The notes beneath the pieces were generated by a model. The model worked only from the letters and a program-made list of their open reading frames with translations. It searched no databases and was not told the DNA's origin. 21,770 nt of DNA, taken from positions 1 through 21,770 of the forward strand of contig CAZMBD010000030.1 in NCBI GenBank assembly GCA_964564325.1, given 5' to 3'. This DNA comes from JAAZMA01 sp964564325. GTDB taxonomy: Bacteria > Bacillota > Clostridia > Tissierellales > Tepidimicrobiaceae. Shown here piece after piece: positions 7,446 to 14,993 of the stretch; position 1 is the first letter of the stretch; each line of letters begins with the position of its first letter. The position numbers and the translations under genes are program-made.

Positions 7446-8480
7446 ATGCAAAAAACAAAGACTCATGAATTAGAACCAGGCATGGTATTAGCAGATGATG
7501 TAGGGAGTATAAGATCTGGAGCCATATTAATTTCAAAAGGAACTGTATTAAATAAAAAGAGTATTAAAAAAATTTATGATCAAGGAATTAGATACGTTTA
7601 CATTTACGATGAAAATGATATATCTAGTAGTTTAGAAGAAAATAAATTAGAAATAAAATATGAAATTTTAGCAGATAAGTTGGATAATGTATTTACAGAT
7701 ATAAAAATTGGCAAAAAGATAATTTTAACAGAAATTAATAATGAAGTAGATAGTTTAATAGATGAGATAATAGGCAATGATAATATATTAGCTAGAATTA
7801 GAGAATTAGAAGAAAAAGATGATTATACATTTAATCATAGTTTAAATGTATCTATGTTAGCTACTATGTTGGGAAAATGGATGAGGTATTCTCAAAAGCA
7901 AATAAAACAATTGGCCATAGCAGGATTATTTCACGATATAGGAAAATTAAAAATAAATGATAATATTATAAATAAACCTGGAAAGTTAACTGATGAAGAG
8001 TTTAAAAAGATAAAAGAACATAGTATATATGGATATAATATATTAAAGGAAACGGTAGGTATAAGTAAAAACATTTCTTTAGCTGTACTTCAACATCATG
8101 AAAGAGAGGATGGTTCTGGTTATCCATTAGGACTTAAGGGAAATCAAATTCATGAATATGCTAAAATTATTGCAATATGTGATACATATGATGCTATGAC
8201 ATCTAATAGAGTATATAAGTCTAAAAAATCACCATTTTTTGCTGCAGAGATACTAAGAGATGAAGGTTTTAATATTTTAGATCCAAAAATGACTAGAGTT
8301 TTTTTAGATAAGATTGCTGGGTTTTATGTAGGTTGTACAGTACTTTTAAGCAATGGGGAAGAGGGAGATATTGTCTACATACATCCGCAGGCACCTACGA
8401 AGGCAATAGTAAAATTAGGAGATAAGTTTATAGATTTTTTAGAACCACAGAATTTAGAGATAGTAGATATAATAAAATAG
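7446..8480 (+). CDS. HD-GYP domain protein, probable cyclic di-GMP phosphodiesterase
   Basis: A 344-residue cytoplasmic protein. An N-terminal region of about 115 residues (DUF3391-like, with ELEPGMVLADDV) precedes an HD-GYP domain. The HD pair is H163-D164 in LFHDIGK, and the GYP motif is H217-H218-E-R-E-D-G-S-G-Y-P227, complete and canonical. A short C-terminal beta-rich tail follows from about residue 290. HD-GYP domains hydrolyse cyclic di-GMP; the intact motif supports activity, but no sensor domain shows what controls it. The start ATG has AGGAGG upstream. The 111-base gap before it has a TATAAT at 7383-7388 but no convincing -35 box. It converges on the next gene through a shared terminator. 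Confidence 0.93.
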   Translation: MQKTKTHELEPGMVLADDVGSIRSGAILISKGTVLNKKSIKKIYDQGIRYVYIYDENDISSSLEENKLEIKYEILADKLDNVFTDIKIGKKIILTEINNEVDSLIDEIIGNDNILARIRELEEKDDYTFNHSLNVSMLATMLGKWMRYSQKQIKQLAIAGLFHDIGKLKINDNIINKPGKLTDEEFKKIKEHSIYGYNILKETVGISKNISLAVLQHHEREDGSGYPLGLKGNQIHEYAKIIAICDTYDAMTSNRVYKSKKSPFFAAEILRDEGFNILDPKMTRVFLDKIAGFYVGCTVLLSNGEEGDIVYIHPQAPTKAIVKLGDKFIDFLEPQNLEIVDIIK

Positions 8481-8507
8481 GTGCCAAATTTGGCACCTAT
8501 TTTTTAT
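8476..8507. terminator. Shared bidirectional terminator of convergent genes
   Basis: Positions 8476-8501 form a perfect 26-base palindrome (arms 8476-8488 and 8489-8501) followed by T's. It folds into a hairpin with a four-base AATT loop. It lies between the HD-GYP gene stop (8478-8480) and the stop of the - strand cysteine-rich protein (8504-8506), so it can end both transcripts. Confidence 0.9.
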
Positions 8508-9502
8508 TCTTCGTATTCATCATATTGTTTTCTTTTGGTTTCTCTTTCTTCTTCTATGAATTCTTCTGTTTCTAAGGAAAATCTAGGTCTGGGGCAAGGA
8601 TTAGGATCAATATTTTCCTCATCTATTTGCTTAGGAAATAGACTTGGGAATGTAGTACAAATTGGAGATACCTCTGGAGATAATTGTGGGAATCCAGTAG
8701 ATAGAACACAAAGTTGTACTGGCACTATTATCTTTTTTTCACAGGATATACATAGGGCAATAATTAAATCTACTCTTACTTCTCCTGTTTCAGGATCGAT
8801 TCTTATATCTCTTGTAATATTATTTGTGGCTAGTCTAGTTTCGCAAAGTATATTACAAAATTCTGCAAATCTTGGGAAGAAGGCTGAATTAAACACAGAT
8901 GGAATACATAATTCAAAGAAATTAGTTAGTTCTACTGGCGTAATAGGAATATTAGCTGTTAGAGTTACTGTTCTCCTTCTAGTATTAGAAGTTTGAACTA
9001 CTACATCTATTTCTACTATTACATTTCCTCTAATTCTAACTTTTTGAGTTCCAAAGACAGGAGTACCTCTTCCTTCTTCATCACATTCTGAAGTATCTGC
9101 AAATACTATTTTTTCAGACCTAAAGCCATCTGGACCTACTACTTCAATAGGTCTACCCTTATCATCTTTTACAAATTGACCACCAGATAATTGGGTTTCT
9201 GGTTCTACTAGTAAATTTCGAGGATCGTTAATATTATTTGGATTAAAAAACCTTCTACATCGTATATCTAAAACCCTAATTATCCTGGTATTTCTTCCTA
9301 AATTAGGGCTAAATCGCATATTGCTTATGGTACTTAGGGCTTGTAGATTAACTAAAGTAGCGTCAAATACCTTTTGAACAAATATAGGTTCTGTTTTAAC
9401 CCTTCTTAGGGTACCATCCCATTCACAACCTGTTTCTCCAATGCAGCATCTATCAGTAATATCTAAACCAATTGTTTCAGGTTTAAATTTTGAACAATCC
9501 AT
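8504..9502 (-). CDS. Cysteine-rich protein of unknown function
   Basis: I do not recognise a family for this 332-residue protein. It contains roughly 15 cysteines. They include RCCIGETGC near the N-terminus and later ELCIPS, FCNILCETR, ALCISCEKK, QLCVLS, SPICTT and NPCPRP. The middle looks beta-rich, for example RIRGNVIVEIDVVVQTSNT. The last ~30 residues are highly charged. No signal peptide or membrane helix is seen. The start is ATG at 9502-9500, preceded by a perfect AAAGGAGGG site; an in-frame upstream ATG at 9592 lacks one. It is divergent from the propeller-like gene. Many cysteines in a secretion-signal-free protein of a likely spore former would fit a spore surface protein, but this is a guess and no spore-specific promoter is evident. 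Confidence 0.8.
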   Translation of the reverse strand: MDCSKFKPETIGLDITDRCCIGETGCEWDGTLRRVKTEPIFVQKVFDATLVNLQALSTISNMRFSPNLGRNTRIIRVLDIRCRRFFNPNNINDPRNLLVEPETQLSGGQFVKDDKGRPIEVVGPDGFRSEKIVFADTSECDEEGRGTPVFGTQKVRIRGNVIVEIDVVVQTSNTRRRTVTLTANIPITPVELTNFFELCIPSVFNSAFFPRFAEFCNILCETRLATNNITRDIRIDPETGEVRVDLIIALCISCEKKIIVPVQLCVLSTGFPQLSPEVSPICTTFPSLFPKQIDEENIDPNPCPRPRFSLETEEFIEEERETKRKQYDEYEE

Positions 9503-9648
9503 TATTTTCCCTCCTTTTAAAATAGAGATAAATATTTGTTTACTTTCAATATATTCGTAAATTGAATTATTGTTACATTTAAATGAAGTCATATTTTAAT
9601 TATTTAAGTAATAATATTTAAACAGGATTATCAAAAGGTGGTGGAATT

Positions 9649-10704
9649 ATGTTTTTTTATAATAATTTAATATTAATAGAAAATTCTCTAGGGAATTTGC
9701 ATTTATTCACTTTAGATGATGGAATAATTATGGAATATTATTTTGAAAACAAGAAAAATAGAGTTGATAAAATCAAAAGATCAGAAGATGTGCTAATAGA
9801 ATATGATGTTTCAATAGATTGTGAAGACAATATATATATTATATATCAAGACAAAAATTATAATGTGATACTAATGATAATTAAAGGGGAAGAAGTAAAA
9901 AAAATTATACTTACTGAAGAACCAATGCCAGAAATTTACAATTTAGATTTAAAAATAATAGATGGAAAACCCCATATATTTTATTGTGTATTATTATCAG
10001 ATATAAATAAGGAATATAGAATAGTTCATCATTGCTTTAATGAGAAAAAATGGATAACTTATATTGTACAGGATATAAGGATAAATCAAGTATTAAATCC
10101 AATAAAAACCTTAGAGTATAAGGAAGAATTAATATTAATTTATTACGATTATAAAAATACAGATGAAATTTATTGCAATAAGTTTAAATTAATAGAAGAT
10201 AAGTGGAATACTCAATACCAATTAACTAATAATTCAAGTCCTAAATTATATTTAGATAGTTTATTTATAAAAGATAAATTACATTTAGTCTATTGTGAGT
10301 ATCAAGAGAATTTAGTAGTAAAATATGAAAGATATGAATATGGCAATAATTTTATAAAAAAAGAAATAGAAGAAGAATTATCTAATTGGGAAAATATTAG
10401 TTGGCCTACACTTATTTATTTTGAAAATAAACTGTGGATTATATGGGCTGAATATGAAAATATAATGAGTAGATATAGTTTGGATAATGGAGAAAATTGG
10501 AGCCCTATTTATTTATGGAAAGATTCTAAATATAAAGATATATTTAGGTATAAATACCTTGCTAAGAATAAAGTAAATAATATATTCAATTATTCTTTTG
10601 GAACAATTAAGCCAGATATAGCTTTTATAGGTTTTGGTTCTTTAAATAATACTATTGAAATTCCCCTAAAAAAAAAGATGAAATTGAATTACAGAAAAAA
10701 GTAG
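9649..10704 (+). CDS. Beta-propeller-like protein, unknown function; C-terminus probably continues in the -1 frame
   Basis: A 351-residue product in the zero frame. It is built of about 50-residue units with recurring beta patterns such as ENKLWIIWAEY, KDKLHLVYCEY and KEELILIYYDY, as in sialidase-like or six-bladed propellers. An exact Asp-box (S-x-D-x-G-x-x-W) sits at S277-W284. No signal peptide is seen. The ATG at 9649 has AAAGGTGG upstream. The zero frame ends after a basic, A-rich stretch (KKKMKLNYRKK) that does not look like a natural terminus. The frame shifted by -1 is open for 69 more codons to 10886 with coiled-coil-like sequence. Possible causes are a one-base deletion in an A9 tract, a sequencing or assembly error, or real slippage. 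The ligand of the propeller is unknown. Confidence 0.78.
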   Translation: MFFYNNLILIENSLGNLHLFTLDDGIIMEYYFENKKNRVDKIKRSEDVLIEYDVSIDCEDNIYIIYQDKNYNVILMIIKGEEVKKIILTEEPMPEIYNLDLKIIDGKPHIFYCVLLSDINKEYRIVHHCFNEKKWITYIVQDIRINQVLNPIKTLEYKEELILIYYDYKNTDEIYCNKFKLIEDKWNTQYQLTNNSSPKLYLDSLFIKDKLHLVYCEYQENLVVKYERYEYGNNFIKKEIEEELSNWENISWPTLIYFENKLWIIWAEYENIMSRYSLDNGENWSPIYLWKDSKYKDIFRYKYLAKNKVNNIFNYSFGTIKPDIAFIGFGSLNNTIEIPLKKKMKLNYRKK

Positions 10705-10886
10705 ATTTAAATAAGGAAACTTTTGAGGAGATACAAAATCTCCATATTTTAATTGGAGAATTGAATAAAAGGATTAATATTATTGAAGAAGAAAAACATA
10801 TGGATAATTTAAAAAAATTAGAGGAAAGAGTGACTGATGTAGAAAATTTTTTAATTAGAAGGGCTAGGGGATTTTACCCTAAATAG
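10669..10886 (+). other. -1 frame continuation of the propeller-like gene with two slippery heptamers
   Basis: Two A-AAA-AAG heptamers occur in the zero-frame phase required for -1 slippage: 10671-10677, within A9 (10668-10676), and 10695-10701, directly followed by the zero-frame TAG at 10702-10704. From GAT at 10677 the -1 frame is open for 69 codons to the TAG at 10884-10886. It starts DEIELQKKVDLNK and continues as a charged heptad-like helix ending RRARGFYPK. No ribosome binding site precedes it, so it is not an independent gene. A 6-bp hairpin (10727-10732 with 10738-10743) lies 25 bases after the second heptamer, farther than usual for a stimulator. Confidence 0.7.
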
Positions 10887-10916
10887 AAAAAATAAAGGTG
10901 CTATTTATATAGCACC
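10886..10916 (-). terminator. Intrinsic terminator of the asparaginase gene (- strand)
   Basis: Arms 10897-10904 and 10909-10916 (GGTGCTAT/ATAGCACC) form an 8-bp stem with a four-base loop. On the - strand it lies just after the asparaginase stop and runs into the complement of an A-rich tract (10887-10896). On the + strand the tail is not T-rich, so it is a poor terminator for the propeller gene. Confidence 0.82.
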
Positions 10917-10920
10917 AAAA

Positions 10921-11898
10921 TTATTCTTCAAACAAATCTCTAATAACTTCCATATCATTTGTAATACTTAGTATTAACATTAGTTTAATTCTAGCCTTTT
11001 GCCCTGGTAGATTTTTCCCAAAAATAACTCCTAAATCTCTAAGATGTCTTCCAGCTCCTTCATATCCATATGTGTCTAAGACTCTGCCAGTAGGACATCT
11101 AGATACCATTACTAATGGAATGTTTTTTTCTATGGCTTTTTCAACTCCATGGACCATTTCAGGAGGTATATTACCACGGCCTAGAGCCTCTATTACTATA
11201 CCCTTATAGTCATTGTTTATATAAAAATCTATTATATCGGAACCCATACCAGGTCCAGTTTTTAATAAGCCTACCTTTTCTTCTATTGTATCTGTATCAA
11301 TAAATTGTCTATTTACAATATCTCTATAAAAAAGGACTTCATCATTATCCACTATTCCTAAGGGACCGAATTCTGGAGACTTAAAGGTGTCTAAAGCTAG
11401 GGTATTGGTTTTAGTGACTTCGCTAGCTGCATTTACTTCATTATTCATTACTACTAAAACACCTTTGTTTCTAGCATTTTCAGAGATTCCTGTACAGATA
11501 GCTGCTGATAAATTGCTAGATCCATCATAGCCAAGTTCAGAGCTATTTCTCATGGCTCCGACAACTATTACAGGTTTTTCTGAGTTTACAGTTAAGTCTA
11601 ATAAATAGGCAGTTTCTTCTAAAGTATCTGTTCCATGTGTGACCACTACACCTGTTATATCATCTCTTTTAATAACTTCATTAACTAATATCGATAATTC
11701 CATCATTTTTTTAGGTGTAATATGGGGACTTGGAAGATTGGAAAAATTAATTATTTCAATTTCTGAAAACTTTTCAATATTAGTTACCATGGCCATAATC
11801 TCCTCGGAAGATAGGGCTGGTATTGCAGCGTGAATCCTAGGATCTATTTTCATAGATATGGTGCCTCCAGTAAAGATAATAGCAATTTTATTAGACAT
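10921..11898 (-). CDS. ansA: L-asparaginase, cytoplasmic type
   Basis: A 325-residue enzyme hydrolysing L-asparagine to aspartate and ammonia. The first catalytic threonine is T13 in FTGGTIS, and the second active-site group is T90-D91 in VVTHGTDTLEET. GAMRNSSELGYDGSSNL is the conserved segment carrying substrate-pocket residues. The length and the lack of a signal peptide fit the cytoplasmic bacterial enzyme. The start is ATG at 11898-11896, with AGGAGG immediately upstream on the - strand. An upstream in-frame ATG at 11961 lies in the terminator of the small RNA and has no ribosome binding site. The gene stands alone and is transcribed in the same direction as the candidate small RNA behind it, so readthrough from that promoter could contribute to its expression. 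Confidence 0.95.
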   Translation of the reverse strand: MSNKIAIIFTGGTISMKIDPRIHAAIPALSSEEIMAMVTNIEKFSEIEIINFSNLPSPHITPKKMMELSILVNEVIKRDDITGVVVTHGTDTLEETAYLLDLTVNSEKPVIVVGAMRNSSELGYDGSSNLSAAICTGISENARNKGVLVVMNNEVNAASEVTKTNTLALDTFKSPEFGPLGIVDNDEVLFYRDIVNRQFIDTDTIEEKVGLLKTGPGMGSDIIDFYINNDYKGIVIEALGRGNIPPEMVHGVEKAIEKNIPLVMVSRCPTGRVLDTYGYEGAGRHLRDLGVIFGKNLPGQKARIKLMLILSITNDMEVIRDLFEE

Positions 11899-11959
11899 AA
11901 AAATCCTCCTTAATATGTATTGATTATATTTTATCACAAATTGTAAAAAATAAGTAGAC

Positions 11960-11988
11960 AAAAAAGAAAAAGACCCCTAAAGGGGTCT
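11960..11988 (-). terminator. Intrinsic terminator of the candidate small RNA
   Basis: AGACCCC (11971-11977) and GGGGTCT (11982-11988) pair around a four-base loop. On the - strand they are followed by TTTTCTTTTTT. There is no other - strand coding gene upstream for it to serve, which supports an independent short transcript. Confidence 0.85.
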
Positions 11989-12076
11989 CTCATCCATAAT
12001 GGATGTAAAAATAAACCGTTCAAAAGGGGTATTGGGAATAGAGATCTTATTTGAGGTTACCAGGGGGATAACCACG
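11960..12076 (-). ncRNA. Candidate small RNA, C-rich, unassigned family
   Basis: On the - strand a promoter (12083-12111) is followed by about 115 bases without a credible reading frame. They end in a strong hairpin (11971-11977 with 11982-11988) and a T tract (complement of 11960-11970). The inferred RNA has a 5' hairpin (stem 12055-12059 with 12069-12073) with a C5-containing loop, a central stretch containing CCC and CCCC, a short CATCC/GGATG hairpin (11991-12005), then the terminator. C-rich unpaired motifs are typical of Gram-positive small RNAs that pair with Shine-Dalgarno sequences. It could instead be a leader with an attenuator for the asparaginase. It matches no signal recognition particle RNA, T-box or SAM riboswitch motif I know. 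Confidence 0.6.
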
Positions 12077-12082
12077 AAATAA

Positions 12083-12111
12083 AGTATAACAAATCTCGAC
12101 ACAATTTGCAA
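12083..12111 (-). promoter_or_regulatory. Promoter of the candidate small RNA
   Basis: Read on the - strand, TTGCAA (12111-12106) and TATACT (12088-12083) are separated by exactly 17 bases, a good sigma-A-type arrangement. The predicted start is near 12076. A second TTGCAA lies a few bases upstream (12118-12123 region). Confidence 0.65.
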
Positions 12112-12192
12112 GAGTTTTTGCAAAGTTTTTTAAAAAAAAACTAAAAACTGTTTTTTGATTTGTATTTTCTTTAATATAAACTGTAAATCTTG

Positions 12193-12198
12193 TATAAT
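12193..12198 (+). promoter_or_regulatory. -10 box of the probable promoter for cysteine desulfurase-thiI
   Basis: A perfect TATAAT lies about 55 bases before the TTG start of the cysteine desulfurase. The -35 region at 12170-12175 (TTTAAT) is poor, so the call rests on the -10 box and its position at the head of the operon. The rest of the intergenic stretch, 12112-12192, is A/T-rich and shows nothing else. Confidence 0.5.
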
Positions 12199-12254
12199 AG
12201 TAATTAGGAATAATGATAATAAATTTGAAAAGAGAAATTGGATGAGGTGGTATT

Positions 12255-13412
12255 TTGGAAGTTTATTTAGATAATTGCTCTACTACTAAAGCTAGTGAGG
12301 AAGTAATAAGGGAAATGATTTATAGTTTAAGAGAAGACTATGGCAATCCATCTTCTTTGCATAGAATGGGTTTTAATGTAGAAAAAAAGGTGGAAAAGGT
12401 TAGAGAAGATATAGCTAAATTCTTAAATGTAGATAAAGAAGAAATATATTTTACATCTGGTGGAACAGAAAGTAATAATTTAGCCATTCAAAGCGTAATA
12501 AATAAATATAATAAGCGTGGAAGACATATAATAACTACCGCCATAGAGCATCCTTCTGTATTAAATATTTTAAAATATTATGAGAAGAATGAATATGAAA
12601 TTACTTATTTAAAGGTGGATAAATATGGATTAATTTCTTTGGAAGAATTGCGGAAAAGCTTAAAGGAAGATACAATTCTTATAGCTATAATGCAAGTGAA
12701 TAATGAAATGGGAAGTATACAACCAATAGGAGAAGTAAAAAGGATATTAAAAGAAAAAAAATCTAATGCTATACTACATGTAGATGGGGTTCAGGCTTTT
12801 GGGAAAGTACCAATAGAGATTAAAAAATGGGGAGTGGACACATTTTCTTTTAGTGGACATAAAATCCATGGACCTAAAGGTATAGGTGGATTATATATAA
12901 ATAAGGATATAGCATTAGAACCTATAATATTTGGTGGTAATCAAGAACGAGGACTTCGTTCTGGCACAGAAAATGTTCCAGGCATAATGGGTTTAGGTAA
13001 GGCTGTAGAAATTATAGATAGAAATTTTTATGAAAATTTCAAAAAAGTTGAGAAAATTAAGGCTTATTTTATAGATAGAATAATTAATGAAATTCCCCAT
13101 ATTCATATAAATAGTCCAGTGGATGAAAGGCATTCTCCTTATATTTTAAATATATGTTTTGAATATATAAGAGGTGAAGTATTGCTTCATTACTTAGAGG
13201 ATAAAAATATATATGTATCTACAGCTTCAGCTTGTTCCTCAAAGGGTGTTCAAAAATCCCATGTACTAAAAGAATTGTGTTTAACAGATTTACAAATGGA
13301 AGGAGCTATTAGATTTTGTTTTTCTTATGAAAATACTATTGATGAAATAGACTATACTATGGAAGTACTTAAAGATTCTATAGAAGAAATTAGACAAATA
13401 ACTATGAGGTGA
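12255..13412 (+). CDS. Cysteine desulfurase (NifS/IscS family)
   Basis: A 385-residue pyridoxal-phosphate enzyme that takes sulfur from cysteine as an enzyme-bound persulfide. It opens VYLDNCSTTK and has TSGGTESNNLA and EHPSV. The cofactor lysine is K203 in FSGHKIHGPKG, and the catalytic cysteine is C327 in TASACSSKG, in the flexible loop typical of IscS/NifS. The next gene, thiI, starts 4 bases after the stop, so this enzyme is most likely its dedicated sulfur donor, as with NifZ-ThiI in Bacillus. The start is TTG at 12255 with GAGGTGG at 12244-12250. No scaffold protein gene is nearby, which argues for the tRNA-thiolation role over general cluster assembly. Confidence 0.95.
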   Translation: MEVYLDNCSTTKASEEVIREMIYSLREDYGNPSSLHRMGFNVEKKVEKVREDIAKFLNVDKEEIYFTSGGTESNNLAIQSVINKYNKRGRHIITTAIEHPSVLNILKYYEKNEYEITYLKVDKYGLISLEELRKSLKEDTILIAIMQVNNEMGSIQPIGEVKRILKEKKSNAILHVDGVQAFGKVPIEIKKWGVDTFSFSGHKIHGPKGIGGLYINKDIALEPIIFGGNQERGLRSGTENVPGIMGLGKAVEIIDRNFYENFKKVEKIKAYFIDRIINEIPHIHINSPVDERHSPYILNICFEYIRGEVLLHYLEDKNIYVSTASACSSKGVQKSHVLKELCLTDLQMEGAIRFCFSYENTIDEIDYTMEVLKDSIEEIRQITMR

Positions 13413-13416
13413 AGAA

Positions 13417-14255
13417 ATGGATAAGGTTATAAGTGTAAGTTTAGGAGAAATAGCATTAAAAGGTTTGAATAGAAAATATTTTGAAGACCAATTGATATCT
13501 AAGATGAGAAAAGCTATAGGTGAGATTGAATATAATAAAATTTATAAAGAGCAGGGAAAGATTTATATAGAAACACCAGAGGATAATTTTGATTTAATTA
13601 TAAATAGACTTAAAAAGGTTTTTGGCTTAGTTTATATTAGTCCATGCTATAGAGTGGAAAAAGATATGGATAAAATTGAATTAGCTTCTATTGAAATTGT
13701 AAAAGAAAAATTATCTGAAACAGATATAAAAACTTTTAAGGTAGTGACTAATAGAGCAGATAAATCTTTTCCAATTAAATCTCCAGAAGTTTCAAGACAT
13801 ATAGGAGGGGTAATACTAAAAAACTTTAAAGATTTAAATGTAGATGTTCATAATCCAGATTTCTATTTATATATAGATATTAAGAAGAATGCATATATTT
13901 ATATTGATAGAATAGAAGGATATGGAGGAATGCCTGTAGGAACTAATGGACGAGGTTTACTTCTTTTGTCTGGGGGGATAGATAGTCCTGTGGCAGGTTT
14001 TATGATGGCAAAAAGAGGGATGGATATATCAGGAGTTCATTTTCATTCCTACCCATTTACTAGTGAAAGAGCTGAGGATAAGGTAAAAAACTTGGCTAAA
14101 AAATTAAGTCTATATACAGGAGATATGAAACTATATAGTGTAAATATATTAAATATACAAAAAGAATTAAATAAGAAATGTCCTGAAAAGGAAATGACTA
14201 TTTTATCTCGTAGATTTATGATGAGAATTGCAGAAAAAATAGCCTTGTCCAATGG
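13417..14255 (+). CDS. thiI: tRNA 4-thiouridine synthase ThiI, cut by assembly gap
   Basis: The visible 279 codons cover most of ThiI, which adenylates U8 of tRNA and transfers sulfur to it, and in some bacteria feeds thiamine synthesis. An N-terminal ferredoxin-like region and THUMP domain (about residues 1-165) are followed by the PP-loop ATP site, L-S185-G-G-I-D-S190. Family members without a rhodanese domain have about 385-400 residues, so about 110 residues should lie in the gap, more than 100 N can hold. The gene starts 4 bases after the cysteine desulfurase gene, with GAGGTGA as ribosome binding site. The break is an assembly artefact; nothing shows the gene itself is broken. Confidence 0.93.
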
Positions 14256-14355
14256 NNNNNNNNNNNNNNNNNNNNNNNNNNNNNNNNNNNNNNNNNNNNN
14301 NNNNNNNNNNNNNNNNNNNNNNNNNNNNNNNNNNNNNNNNNNNNNNNNNNNNNNN
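14256..14355. other. Assembly gap of 100 N inside thiI
   Basis: Exactly 100 N, the usual placeholder for unknown length. It must hide at least the last ~110 codons of thiI. The first bases after it (TTTATTTTTTT) could be the T tract of a terminator behind thiI. The order across the gap depends on scaffolding. Confidence 0.95.
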
Positions 14356-14386
14356 TTTATTTTTTTGGAAGGAGGATAGTTTAAAA

Positions 14387-14974
14387 TTGCCGAAAATTAT
14401 AGACTATGATTCGAAAAGACAAGAGATAATTGAGAAATCCAAAAAGGTGTTTGCAAAGCATGGTTATCATAACACTAATCTCTCTCTTATATCTAAAAAA
14501 TGTGGAATGGGTAGAACCACCCTTTATCAATATTTTGAAAACAAAGATGAAATTTTTTATTATACTGTAGGCAGTACATTAGATGAAATAAATACTCAAG
14601 TAGATGTGATTACTGCCAATGAAAAATTAACATTTATAGAAAAATTAAAGGAAATAATCCAACAATTAACAGAAAACCAAGATAACAACAATACTTTTAT
14701 ATTATTATTAGAAACATGGCTGATACTAAATAGAGGAAAAAATGAAATCTTAGATAATCTAAAAAATGAAATTCAACAACTAAAAGAAAAAATTGAAGGA
14801 ATAATAAAAGATGCTATAGAAGCAAAAGAAATTAAACCAGTTGATAGCAAATCCTTAGCAACAACAATTTATACATTTATTGAAACATTTACATTGCATA
14901 GAACATCTAATAATATCGATGTAAAGAGGAAAACTGAGTCATTAAATCTATTAATTGATGGATTGAAAGCCTAA
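14387..14974 (+). CDS. TetR/AcrR family transcriptional regulator
   Basis: A 195-residue regulator. An N-terminal helix-turn-helix domain (about residues 8-55) has AKHGYHNTNLSLISKKCGMGRTTLYQYFENKDEIF split over its three helices, the hallmark of TetR proteins. A helical ligand-binding and dimer domain follows. The first gap ends just upstream. I place the start at TTG 14387 with AAGGAGG at 14369-14375; no ATG lies in frame between the gap and the domain. It is 19 bases from the radical SAM gene, so the two form one operon and the regulator probably controls it. The ligand is unknown and the promoter is hidden in the gap. Confidence 0.9.
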   Translation: MPKIIDYDSKRQEIIEKSKKVFAKHGYHNTNLSLISKKCGMGRTTLYQYFENKDEIFYYTVGSTLDEINTQVDVITANEKLTFIEKLKEIIQQLTENQDNNNTFILLLETWLILNRGKNEILDNLKNEIQQLKEKIEGIIKDAIEAKEIKPVDSKSLATTIYTFIETFTLHRTSNNIDVKRKTESLNLLIDGLKA

Positions 14975-14993
14975 TTTTGGGAGGGAATTTATA

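Noticed and set aside
8481..8996. A 171-codon + strand reading frame opposite the cysteine-rich gene
   Set aside because: It is the antisense of a better-supported gene with a perfect ribosome binding site, starts inside the terminator palindrome and is low-complexity Ser/Val/Leu sequence.
11960..12123. Riboswitch or T-box leader for the asparaginase gene
   Set aside because: No T-box GG(U/A)ACC core or known riboswitch core is visible; an independent small RNA explains promoter and terminator better, though an attenuator is not excluded.
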